From NCBI GenBank assembly GCA_008933995.1, contig WARS01000046.1, positions 4,636,026 through 4,700,025 on the forward strand: a DNA stretch of 64,000 nt, in the 5' to 3' direction. A model generated the notes under the pieces. It had not been told where the DNA came from and searched no databases. It saw only the letters and a program-made list of their open reading frames with translations. How positions within the stretch are numbered: the stretch's first letter is position 1; each line of letters opens with the position of its first letter. Source of the stretch: Datnioides undecimradiatus (Eukaryota; Chordata; Actinopteri; Lobotiformes; Datnioididae). Positions 13,590 to 25,600 of this stretch are shown in pieces. Made by a program: the position numbers and the translations under genes.

Positions 13590-13975
13590 AATTTAAGTAA
13601 AAATACTCAATTACAAGTAAAAGTCCCATGTTTAATATTACAGAAGAAAAAGTACAAAGATACTTTCAGCAGGTTTCAGACAAAACTATTCATGATGCAC
13701 GAGTGTCATACTTTTTGAATGTATATATGACATTATTGGATTATTATTACAGATGAACATGTAAGTAGCATTTTAATGTTGAAATAGGCTGAGCAGGAGC
13801 ATATATTGTCTGTAGTTTAATCTCTAATAAATAATCATACTTTATCATATCATACTTTGCTGAATAAATCTGAGGAGATAAAATAAATTCATATTTCCTA
13901 CCGAACTGTTGTGCAGTTAAAGGACAGAGTAAAATATTCAAGTAATTAAAGTACAAAATCAACTCAGTTCAAACT
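13590..13975 (+). repeat. Teleost interspersed repeat, copy 3
   Basis: This is the clearest copy: AAAATACTCAATTACAAGT, AAAAGTCCCATGTTTAATAT, then TTATTGGATTATTATTAC and GTAAGTAGCATTTTAATGTT, all hallmarks of the same percomorph repeat as at 9085 and 11699. The match fades after about 13975; a further family-like end (GAGTAAGTTCACTTTGTTAT then TCTCCACC) is at about 14158-14187, so the insertion may extend to there. Confidence 0.7.
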
Positions 13976-14199
13976 GTATTTTCATTTGCACAGGAACCAG
14001 AAAGATACACAATGAAACTTAAAAGTATATTCACTCAATAACTTTCCATAATTATCAAGGTTCAATGTAATATAATATATCTTAGCTAATCATGAATTGT
14101 GAATAATTTATTGTTATCATGAAAATATAAGTTAGAGCCACTTCAGAAACAGTATTTGAGTAAGTTCACTTTGTTATTCTCCACCGCAGCATTTCAGGG

Positions 14200-16034
14200 T
14201 GTTGTCAGTCTCTGAAGTTTAGATATCGTTAACTTTTATTTAACTTGTCTTCCCTTTTCCTTTTTAATTTGTGAAGCACTTTGAGCTGCATTTTATGCAT
14301 GAAAGCCGCCATCATTTGACATTTAATCTCACAACAGGTCAATAAATTAAACATTGATGGTGGGTAAACAAATTGCTTGTGAAAGCTGTGCTGCTCCTTG
14401 GCAATGGTATCTACTGTATCTGAGCCCAGCCTATTACCCTTTTACTCCTCTGGTAATACTCCCCTGATTGAAATCAAGCACTGAGGAATTCAGTTCACAC
14501 TCACATTATAGGATTATTAGAGGCTTTATTCCCCTTGCGCCAAATATCAAGTCTTCGTTTGAACCTTTGCTCTCTGTCTCTCTCTCCCTGGATCATAACC
14601 AGACTCAGCAGTTTTGACCTGAATAATCAGCCAATAAAACTGTAAATCAAGCTGGTGTGGATGGCTTTTCAATTGCACACTGGTTAACCCCCAAGCAGAT
14701 CCATTTTACTACGCAGATAGCTTACACTGAGGCCAGAGTGTAAAACACCATGAGTTGTGATCATCACTGAGCATCCTGTATCTTTTGCTCCCATTGTAGT
14801 GATGTATGTTGCCCGCTGCGAGGAATTTTAATCAGTTTTCTGCATCTTTTTCCGAACACATCTGGAGCGCCGGCATCTTGTTAAATAAATCTGTAGCAGG
14901 GACACGACCTATGCATCTCTGAGCTTTTTAAGGATGGCTTTTGTGAACGTCTTCTTCTCTATCTCTCTTGTCTCATGCTGTTCTCTCCCCCCACATGTCT
15001 CCTCAGATTGCTGCAGCAGCACAGCGCTGACTGGCTCTGACAGGACTCTCCTTGGACCTCTCCTCCGAGCCATTTGTCAGCAGGCGAGCCCCGCACAAGA
15101 GAGTACAGATTGGCAGTTGACTGTAACAGCATTCAATGTGAACGAGCATAGGCACCGTAGGGGCTGTGAATGAGAAATAATACAGAGCCAAGCTGAGTAA
15201 ACATGATCCTCCAGTGTAATGAATCAGTTCATAGCACTTCCTTGACAACAGAAGCCTGTCGGGTATGAATGAAAACACATGCATAAATATTCTCCCTGGT
15301 TAATATTTTATCAGCTACACCCGCCCCGCATCCACATGAAACACCACAAAGTGATGAACCAGCATTCATTTGAACGGTGACCATATGTTGTTCCACATTT
15401 CTTGTTCACTGTCTGTGAGTTCAGTGGGAGGCACAGCTTGTTTTCTACAAGTCTCTTCTTCCAAGGTGATTAATCATAATTTCCGACATAACACAAGTGG
15501 GAAAAAAAACACCTTAATTCTCCCGAGTGTTGTTTTCTTTGCTGTTTGGCACCCCTGAAACTCCTGCAGCAAAAAGGTTTCATTAAACACCCATTCTGCA
15601 GCAGGATACTTAAATCACAGCTGGTGTAAAAGCATAGGTGACTCGTGTTTTTATAGATGAGAAAGTGAGATATGTGGTTCTAATTAGACCACTGGCTATC
15701 TCAGCGGACCTCCTGTCACTGCGTGTGCCCAAACCCTCTCTTTAATTACTCACAGTGAAAAGAGGATGTCAAGTGAAAATAGCAAGTAGGCTCCATGTAA
15801 GACATGCTGGATGATTTCTGCAGTGGGGCAGCAGAGATTCAGATTACAGCACTGGGGAGGATTCACTAGACACGCAATCCATCACTGAGAGCTGAATGCA
15901 ACTTTAGCATGAAAAGAATTATAAATATATGAAAATGTATTCTAAATCACATGCTTTTAACACAAGTTTTTGACTTTATTTCATATATTTAAATTTTTAG
16001 ACATGCCAATGGCTCTATGCAACCTCTGCCACTT
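14200..16034. other. Intergenic stretch, possibly conserved noncoding sequence
   Basis: No coding exon is supported. The parts at about 14740-14930 and 15180-15320 are non-repetitive, balanced in composition and rich in homeodomain and octamer-like words (for example ACATGCATAAATATTC). This is the style of conserved noncoding elements near developmental genes. That is an impression, not shown here. Confidence 0.25.
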
Positions 16035-16690
16035 TTGTTCTGTCTGAAACGTCTCAACTATTGAATGGATTCTCATGAAATCGTGTACAGACATTCACGG
16101 CTCCCTTATGATAAATTCTAATGATTTGGGTGATTCTCTGACCTTTCCTCTAGCGCCACCATTAGGTTGACATTTGTGATTTTGGGTGAAATGTCTCACC
16201 AACTGTTGGATGGATTACTATAACATTTGGCACTCACAGTCATGTCCCCCTCAGGATAAACTGTAATATCTCCCCTGACTTTTCTCCTAGTGCCGTCGTC
16301 AGGTTAAAAAAGAATTTCTCCATTTTTAGCTCCTTTATCGTCAGAAGAGCTGAGAAGTTTCAAAGGACACAGAAAATGTGTTGGGCAGTAGACCAGATCA
16401 TACCCTGACACTGGAAAAACAGGCTGTGGAGACCCAGATTCTCATAAAAGCTACTTGTAGCAACTGTGACTGAGACTTTAGTCCAATTGGTTTATGACTA
16501 AACACATGCAAAACTAATGAATTTCCCATTAACCTCAGCTGCACTTTGTGTTGAATGCTAAATAGTGCATGTTAGCATGATAATATTATGAAGGAAGCAG
16601 TTGAACATTGTAAACATGGTAAACATCAGCATGTTTACACTATCCTCATAAGCACGTTTGCATGTAGCAGTACAGACTCTTGTTTTGCCT
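16035..16690 (-). repeat. Percomorph interspersed repeat (TAGCGCCACCA type), long copy
   Basis: Diagnostic wording includes TCTCAACTATTGAATGGATT, CCTCTAGCGCCACCATTAGG, CAACTGTTGGATGGATTAC and CCCCTCAGGATAAACTGTAA, then GCATGTTAGCATGATAA and AACATCAGCATGTTTACACT. The body contains the characteristic internal near-duplication (a segment ending in GCGCCACCATTAGGTTGAC and again GTGCCGTCGTCAGGTTAAA). I recognise this as a high-copy percomorph repeat. A copy in the opposite orientation lies at 24767. It has no coding capacity. Confidence 0.75.
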
Positions 16691-17136
16691 TCTTAAGACA
16701 AAGAAACATAACATCAGCCAGATATTTGTGAAAAGCATACACACACTGGAGTATTTTTACTCAGTCATGATTATCCATTGTGAGAATTTTTAGGAATGGA
16801 TTTATATTAATTAAATATCATCATCATGTTATATGGCTCCATGTAAATATGGTGCTGCAGCAGTGTGTGAAACCTGTTTTGGAAAGTGTGGGGACTTTGC
16901 AGGCTGACAGGTGATGGGAGAAACCTTGTATTATGACACACCTGTGGCACATCATGATTACCCACAAGCCCCAGAATTGAGAGCGAGCGGTACATACACT
17001 CCTCCACATGGGGAGAAACCAGAACGAGAGGAACCCGGAGAGACAGATAAGCTAACACAAACTTGATGTTTTCTCAAGGAGAAAAACAAGACAACACTGC
17101 ATTCTTTGGCTTGTTGGTGGGTCGCACACCTCCTCA

Positions 17137-17150
17137 GTTACCATGGTAAC
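17137..17150. promoter_or_regulatory. Perfect palindromic RFX X-box
   Basis: GTTACCATGGTAAC matches the RFX-family consensus GTNRCC-N(0-3)-RGYAAC at every position and is its own reverse complement. About 90 bases downstream is TGATGACGTATAA, a CRE-like site. No gene start is recognised next to it, so any regulatory use is inference. Confidence 0.45.
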
Positions 17151-20100
17151 AGTCGTCCCCGTGGAGAAGGGTTCCGGCTCAATCCCGGAGGCCACTGTTT
17201 GATTGAATGGTTGTCAGGATGTAAGACGAATGATGACGTATAAGAGCCATACTGACAGACAGACTTCACACAGAGGCACAGTTAAGCGCAATAAAAGCTT
17301 TGTGTGTGTGTGCGTGTGTATATATATATAGCATGTATTAAAGAGTGGGTCACTGGGGGGTCTAGAAGGATTTTTGCTGGCCTGAGAAAAATATCAATGA
17401 GCCCGCTCCGGCTCACTCCTCATCCTGGAAATACACATATGCATATTTTATGGCACGGATTCTCTAGGAATTAATATATGCATCAATAAAATAACCCATC
17501 GCTGTATGTACGCTTATTAGATGTTTACTGCAGTTCCAATTTCCATGTGCGGTAGAAACAAACGTACCCTTTGACAATGACGTGCCGTTCTCCAAATTAA
17601 AATAAGGATCGTTGTTATTTCTGGTAACAACCTGAATCATTCTCCTCTCTTGCCAACATCTTGCTTGTGCACACTAATAAGCAATACCAATAAATGAGCA
17701 CCAAGATATCAGTAGATGAACATTTAGTGCGAGCTGAGGATGTGCCTTACACGAGGAGCATGTATTAAAAAGGCACATTATCAAAATCTGTGCTATGTCT
17801 GTCTTGCCTTTATGCAATGTGAAGTTCATTCCCGGTGATAATTAAACCCTTACCACATTTTCATCTTCTTACCTCTACTTTACATAATTTTCCTCGGGCC
17901 ACTTTCTCCTGCATGGAGTTTGAACAGCTGGATACTGAAGACAAAGCTCCTTTCAAAAGGTATAATGTGTACTCAGATAAAATAGACTTTTCAGGTCAAA
18001 GCTATTAACAGTAGCACATCTAACCAAACTATAGGCACATATGGACATTCATTATGGTACTTTGACTCTCAGTGTGAATACATCATGCATGCTGCTCTCT
18101 TTTTTTATACAGCGATCGGCTGTGTTTAGGTCATGATGACTCTGGATATGATCCACGGACGCTGTCACCAACAATTACAAGCCAAAGTACTCATGGGAAA
18201 AGACGACAAAAAACAGACATTACTGCTCCTCTCTCAGATATACCTTTTCCACAGTAAGTGTCTGGGGGAAGCAATGCCACCAGCCAATTGCATAAGTGGC
18301 TCACAAATGCAATGGTTAAGTTTATGACCCTCTAAACAGCCCGTTTCATTAGAGGTGAGTGTGGAGTGCGAGGAGGTCACAGATGTTTTTCACAGACAAA
18401 CAGCAGACGTGTGCCATAGTAGTCTTAATGCATTGTGAGTGCAGGAACATTTCAGCTGTGAGACATTACAAATGGCCTTGTACCTTCCTGATGCCTTTAG
18501 CACCAAAGGAGCTCAGATGTTCAGTAATAAATGCATAAATACAAATGGTGTGTGCTTTAGTTTTATTCTAATGGGAATCTGCTTGAATTTTAGGTGTGTC
18601 GTCAAGGTTTGCATCTTCCAAAGTGGTTATTTGAGTTGAGGTGAAGGTTTAGATGAGAAATAAGTATAGATAAGTGTACAATGAATATGATGGATCAAGG
18701 AAACTATGTCAATTATTTATTTTATATTTTATTTATTTATACTTCTGATTGGAATGTCATAGCTCTTGCTCATTTGCTTTTGTTGGTTGTTGAGAAAAGC
18801 GTCATTACTTCATCTTATATTAAGCATCACAAGACTGTTTGTGAGGGAGGACATTCATCGTGATGAACCTACAGAAAATTATCACCTGTATCTGCATTCC
18901 CCAGAACTCCATGGAGCTCTGTAGTGACTTACTAATGATATATTTCCTTCTATAGTCAGCGGAGTCCAAAACAGAGCTAACTAATTTGGCTTTTTAGAAA
19001 AATTGCCCTATTACTCTTTTTCAGCGTATTTCTATATGCCGTATGAAAACTGATGCTATTCATGTTCATTTTCTTTATAATTAAAACATTTATTACATCC
19101 ATATGTAATTCCTGCTGTTGTTGTGACAAAGTTTGGGAGATTAGATCATTTCCTGGCATTGACTTTGTCCTTCTTTTTTTTTTTTTAAAGTGGATGTCAG
19201 GTGACCAACAGTAAGAGGAGTGTAACATAACACGTGCACTGATACAGAGACACATTTCCCACAGTTTTTTCCCCACTCAATTACTTACAATTATCCCAGT
19301 CATCAGGATCAAGATGAAGATTGTGCACTTGTGCAAATTAGTGTTGACTACTACTGCGTACATCCATCTTTCACTGGATCTCCACCTCCTTACTGATTGC
19401 TCCTCTTTATGACCACCACGCTACTTCCTGCATTGATTGGTGTCGAGCGTTACTGATGAACATTAACTGCTAATGCAGATTAGTTGCATGTGAACATAAT
19501 TTGAGGAGGTTGCATGATGAATGTGGCAGCCCTTAGGTGTTATGAGATGAATGCACTTAATGGGTCAATGGAAAGCCCTCGCAAAGACAAATGAACAAGA
19601 TCGTGTGTGTGTGTGAACATTTGAGATGCCACCTAAAAATTGTGTTTTCTCAGAGCTCCATCTGTATAAATGGGGCTGATGGTCAACAGAAAGCCTGCAG
19701 TCAGCTCCTTCACCACAGGAGGATGGAGACACCAATGATTTCCATGGAGACGGGGAAAGAGAGAGAGAGGGTGTGTGGGGGTAGAGAGATAGAGAGGGAG
19801 GTGTGTGTATGTTGGGGGATGATAAATGAGTCTACACCATGCTGTCATTTGTACTTTGGCATCCAGTCCAAAGCACAATTTAGTGTAAAATATTACACTG
19901 GCCCCTTCAGATGACAAAGTTTAATGCTGATGTATGAATAGACAGAGACTATCCCCAGCTGCTATTGAACAGAGGGAGGTAGCTATTCTTCTCAAAGGGC
20001 AATTAATTAGTGTACACATAACCACTGCAGAAGATGGCCACTGAAAAAGGGCGGCCATACTCTGATCTTGCATGTGTAACAACAAAATACAGACAAGTCT

Positions 20101-21282
20101 ATATAATATGAGATGGTGGAATTAAATTGTCCAAATATCTCGAACACTTTTATTAGCTGACTTCAAAGAAAAATGATTCATTATGTTTTGAATTGGTTAA
20201 CTCATAAAGGGTCTTTATCATTTACAGCTGCTGTTCAAAGAGGCATTGACCTTTCACTTTTCTGGCTCCTTGCAGAGAAATCTACATTTTTTTCAATTCA
20301 GCCAAACATTATTAAACATTTTTATACAAAGTATAAAAAGTAATTGCAAAAAATTGCTTTGGATTGAAGAAAATGTGCATTTACTACCTTTGGAGTATGT
20401 TCTGCAGTAAGTAGAAGTCTTTGAAAAAGCTGCTATACTCGATATTTTTATATCGAGGACTGAAGTTGATGTAGCCTGTTTGTCTTCTTACCTTTTTGGG
20501 GTAATGACATGTCAGTGTTATGTTAACCTTATGCTGAACCCAGTTGCCAAAAATATCTGTTAATGCAAGTTAAAAAGTATAATTAATGAAAATAACCCTT
20601 TTTTTTTCACAATAGTTTCAATGTGATGTCTCATTCTCCCTCTTGTTATCTCTGGCCACAGAGCTGGACGGCCTGGTTGGAATTTAGTCAGGGACAGTGC
20701 ATAAACAGGTCACTGTCAGTGTTTCAACCCAGGTAGATCTTTACAAAACCAGTTGAGTTTAACCTCTAAAACAGTGTGTACCCAGACGTCAAAATGTTCT
20801 GTTACTGTGAGACAAATTTTCCACCTTATATAACCGCAGCACTAAAACAGCTTCTAAAATAACTGTCATGCTGGTGCTAACTCAGAGTACAGGTGCTGCG
20901 CGCTAATTCCTATCAGCCACTTGCACCTGAATTATCCTTTTATAATTGCAGAGATAGCATGACAGCTGCCTTTAACTGCAAGAGGCAGCCAAATTTCTGT
21001 CTGGATTATGGCGTTTGCTGCAGCTGTGCAGTTTCTGCTCTCGCACACTGTTCCATAAAGGTAACTGCTCTAGCTGTAAACGTTCATTAATATCATAGTT
21101 TTAGTGAAGTAGTTTAAAGATGTTTTCAGTCTGACAAAGCTGTGATTTTGCATATTTTAGCTTATGTATGTGTGGCTTGCTACAAAGTGAAAAACTCACT
21201 CCTATTGTTTTAAGTGATTATCAACCATAGTGCAGCGCTCTGTGGTGCTGTAATTCAGTACGGCAGTTGTTTGATCTAAATG
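17151..21282. other. Intergenic stretch, no gene recognised
   Basis: No exon with domain support on either strand. A GTGTGTGCGTGTATATATATA tract is at about 17300-17332 and a poly-T run at about 19173. A small perfect hairpin at 20438-20457 is listed separately. Confidence 0.5.
20438..20457. repeat. Small perfect inverted repeat
   Basis: CTCGATAT, a TTTT loop, then ATATCGAG: an eight-base perfect stem. No flanking features give it a function. Confidence 0.6.
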
Positions 21283-21425
21283 CAAACACTGGCATGCTTA
21301 CATGCAAACAATATAAACTGGTAATAGACTGCAAATAAAATATATACAATGTTTAAAATGTTCTCCATCCTAGTTAGCCATCCTAGTGCTACCATGCTAA
21401 CATAGGCTGACTAGCACTAAAACGT
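21283..21425 (+). repeat. Fragment resembling GCTAACATGCTAACAT-type fish repeats
   Basis: The run of words such as GGCATGCTTACATGCAAACA, GTGCTACCATGCTAACATA and CTGACTAGCACTAAAACG resembles the GCTAACATGCTAACAT part of the percomorph repeat at 16035 and 24767. The similarity is patchy and the boundaries are approximate. Confidence 0.35.
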
Positions 21426-21647
21426 ACTACAGCTGACACAGATTGGGAACTCACTGGTTTTGATCATAAACAAAGTACTGGCAAAAGGGTTAAGGTTAAA
21501 CTTACAGATACTTTGCAGTAACTTTTGTGAGAATGTGGGCCTCTGCAACCTTTTTGTCATTTGGAGATGTGATCTGGTCGATCACCCAGCCCATTTTCTG
21601 TGTCTATTGAGCTTCTCAGCTCTTTTTTTCAAGATGAGGGAGCTGAA

Positions 21648-21750
21648 ATGATGCAATCAGATAGTTTTGAAACAGGATATGTCTCTCGACCTATTGTGTG
21701 CCTACATGCAAGCCTCCTCTTTGTTATTTGCTCATGTCTATGTGAAACAG
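21648..21750 (+). CDS. Candidate first (signal peptide) exon of the WxxW gene
   Basis: An open frame from ATG 21648 gives 34 codons plus one base. It ends in a hydrophobic stretch LHASLLFVICSCLC followed by ET, then an acceptable donor CAG|GTATGC at 21750/21751. The leftover single base gives phase 1, exactly what the exon at 22597 needs; the junction codon would be GAA (Glu). This supports a signal peptide just ahead of the WxxW domains. The hydrophobic core sits late (after about 20 residues) for a classical signal peptide, and an in-frame ATG also lies upstream at 21600. A different upstream exon remains quite possible. Confidence 0.3.
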
Positions 21751-22596
21751 GTATGCAAGGAAATGAGGTTGACCGTGACTACAGAAGAATGGTGGAGCTG
21801 TACACCTTATCTACAACTATTATTTACTCATTCAGCCCTCTTAAACTTGAGAATTATTATTTTCTAACATTTCTTGTTCTAGAGTTGCAGTGCTTGAATT
21901 GGGAATTGTTGTCTGTGGGTGTGGCCTGCAACACATAATTCCAGTAAGCAAGACTGTCAGTATCTCAATATCTTCCACTGTATTTGAGGAGAAAGACAAG
22001 TGAGGCGCATTGAGCTGCATAGAGGGTCAGGCAACCGTGTTGTTCAGCTGTGGGGTCCTGTGGGTGAGTCTCTTTCACTTTTGCAGAGAAATATAACTGT
22101 AATATCTCTTCTGAATGCAATCTTGAGGAATTTCATATAGTCTCATATAGGACCATTAAGTCTCACAGGTTTTTTGAATGAAAATTGACTTGAAATTCAG
22201 ATTCTGTAAAAATATGAAATTTCAATCACTTCAGAACTTGTTCATATGTTTATTTGTGTTTATTCGGGAATACAAACAACTTTCCTCCTATACCTTAAAG
22301 GGCTTTATCTGCAATCATGATCAAATTGGTAATGTATTGGCCTTTTCTATTATATTTCCAATTTTTAAGTGTAAATATGCTCATGTTTTCTATATTTACT
22401 ATATTTTTACAAACACACAATGTCACTCTGTGTTTTTAACCTTTAACATTTTCTAGTTAAGCATTGCCATTGTTGCTGGATTGTTTTTTGGTAGGTTGAT
22501 CTCAATTGATGCAATGCTCATGATCATTAAGTCCAATTCTGACCTATAATCAAAAATAGACACAGTTCCCAATATTTTTCTGGTTACTTTTACTAG

Positions 22597-22653
22597 AAAG
22601 CAACCAGCAGCTTGTCACCGTGCCTAACGCAGTGAAACCGATTGATGAAAAAG
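22597..22653 (+). CDS. WxxW gene, linker exon before repeat 1
   Basis: 57 bases between TTTTACTAG and GTAAGA; phase 1 at both ends. It reads SNQQLVTVPNAVKPIDEK and joins in frame to the first WxxW exon through a Glu codon. The segment is polar and probably forms the mature N terminus or a short linker. Confidence 0.65.
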
Positions 22654-25600
22654 GTAAGACCCTTCACTGTACTCTGATAAAATGTTCACCCAATGTGCAG
22701 TATCTCCGTGAGTGTGCTCTGCTGCAAACTCAAGGGTCTGCAGCAGAGCAAGTCTCATAAAGTTCAGTTGAAAAACCTGACAGAAAGTCTGTCAATTTAG
22801 TCGCCGGACGCGCCGGCGCTTCCAAATCACGTGACCGATTTAAGACGATAGCGGCAATTATTTTGTGTCGAAAGTGCGGGCTTCAAACTATATACTAGTT
22901 TTTAAATTGTGTTGATAGGCCAAGTAAAACTGGACTTGTGATGAGTTGTTTACACAGTGTTTTGTTTTTTTTTACCGAATATCATCGTCATGTTTGGTGA
23001 CACAGTAAAACAAACAGGCGATTCTGAGGAAAGCGATCTGTCGGCTGCGGGAACGAGTTTGCAAGCAAAGAAACATGACACCTCCTTTCCTATTGGTGGA
23101 AAAATACACCCTTTCAACCAATCAAAAAATATGGCAGCGGGCTCCATTTGGTTGCTACGGTCGAGGGGAAGGTTGTAGGTTTGACTGGCCGTCAATGACG
23201 GCGGCCAAAGAGAAACAGCATTGTTATACGATAGCGACAAGAGCGTTTAGATATTTGACAGATTTGTGACATTTGGCGTGTTTGTATTGTTTAGTTAGTT
23301 AGTTAGTTATAATATAATAAATAATAATATAACAATAAATAAAATAATATAAAATATAATAAATATGGGTGGAGCTGACCTGTCAGACCAGCTCATACAG
23401 TACTACTCCACCCACAGATAAACTGCTGGTACAGGACCATGTTGCTGCACTTCTTGGACATTGCCACTACAAATGCATTCATTTTACACCATGAGATGAG
23501 CAGTGCCAAGAATGTGCAGTCCATGGCACACAAAGACTTCATGGTGGAGCTGGTGTGTCAGCTTTGTGGCATGAACAAGGCAGGTGTTACCCAGACCGGG
23601 CCTGCTGCTCATGTGCCCATAGCCACAGCCTCCAGGTGGACAACAGTAGGCATGACACACCCTGGAAGTGTCAAGCCTGTGCTGTGCCCCTCTGTCTTGT
23701 GGTGGACAGGAACTGTTTTTTTGGAGTGGCACAAATATTTTGTGCCATTGTGGCATCTTATTGTGACACCTGATTATAGCTGTACAAAAAACGCCTGAGG
23801 TATTACATGCATTTTAATGTAAATAGTTGTATATAACTTTGTTGTTTGCTAAATTTATACATACATTTCTGAAATTTACAATTTATATTTGCATTTTAAG
23901 TTATAAAAATGATTTGTTCAACATGTTTGTGGTTTTTACAGTAAAAAATGCAGCTTTTTCTTACTCGGATTGTATGTTTTTTGTATGATTTTAGGTCCAG
24001 TGTGTTAACACAGTATGTCAAAATTAAAAAATAACTGTAAATTCACACATGTGAGGTTGTGCTGAGGTTGTGTAGAGTTTCTCCATCTGGTTCTTGTATG
24101 CAAAGGTCTGACAGTCATAGTGTTTTTGCATCCATTCAGGATTGCCCTGCTACTATCCCACCCACATTCGTAAGCACATTTTTTTTTTGACACTCATCCA
24201 AAACAAAACATGAGCAATTACAAAAAGCTTTAAAATGTCATAACACATCTCTATTAAAATACCTTTCTCCAGAATGCTGGACAGACTGGTTTGACAGAGA
24301 TGACCCCTCTGGAACTGGAGACTGGGAAACCCTCTACAATCTCCGTATAGAGAATCCAGGAAAGATCTGCCCTAACCCTGTAAATATTGAGGCCACGACT
24401 CTGTCTGGGCTCAGTGTGGCTGCTACAGGGGATGTGATTTATGTGTAAGTACTTTAAAAGTAGGAATAATTTGAATGGGTTTTATGAAATGATTAATATT
24501 GTATTCTACAGAACACGCTGCATTAATGTTGTTACCGTTGCTATCGTTACTGTTACCACTTTTCATTTTCCATTGTATTTCACAGCTTACTCAGCAAAAC
24601 AATTTATTCATCTGAACAACTGTAAAATATTAGGTAGAATAAGCTGCACTTCTAAGAAAACATGTAAACTCAGTCATTCGCTTCTACTTAGAGAGAGTCC
24701 AGTTACATACATACTGTATTTTTAACATTGAATATGTTTTAAAGTAATGATAATTTTTCTTCTCAGTGGCTGTTTGAGCAAAATGCTATGGTTAGCATGC
24801 CAACATGCTCAGCATACATATGTTTTCAATGTTCACCATCTTTGTGCGTTAGCGTGCTAACATTTGCTCATTAGAATTAAACACAGAGTACACATGAGGC
24901 TGATGGGCATGCAGGTATTTGGTCAGAAAACCAAAGTATATGACAAGTTAAAATTTGACTTAATGGGTAGCGCTAGATGGTAATGAGAGGATAAGCAAAT
25001 GGAAGAGTGATCCTCTGAGGACCATGAACTTTTGTGCAAAATTGCAGCCAGTGTTTTTGTAGATATTTCAGTCTGGACCAGAGTAATGGAGCCACTGACT
25101 GACTCACGGTAATGCTGTTGATTCTGCAATGCCACTGGCATGACTATAAAGTGCTTAAGTGGATATATCAACTAGGTTCTTTTCAGCAAATCACACTCTT
25201 TTTTTTTCAGAAGTGACACAACCACGGGATTCGTCTGCAAAAATGAGGACCAATCCAAGAAGATGTGTAATGATTACCGTGTTCGTTTCAGCTGCCATCC
25301 CCCTTTCTGTGGTGGAGGAGGTACTGTATGAACACATTGTACATGTGCATTGTTAAGCTGCTAATGCAAAGTGGATTTCCTCTTCTCTTTCATTGTTTGT
25401 GCGTATGAGCCTTCAGTTTGAATGGTGCTTTGGCTCTGCAGTTTCCCACCAGTAATCCTGCCGCTCTCTCTTTTACTGCTCGTTGCAGTGTGCTGGACCA
25501 AGTGGTATGACAGGGACGATGCCAGTGGAACAGGGGACTGGGAGCTTTTGAGCAACCTCAAGGCAGAAAACCCAGGAGAAATCTGTGATTACCCGCTGTA

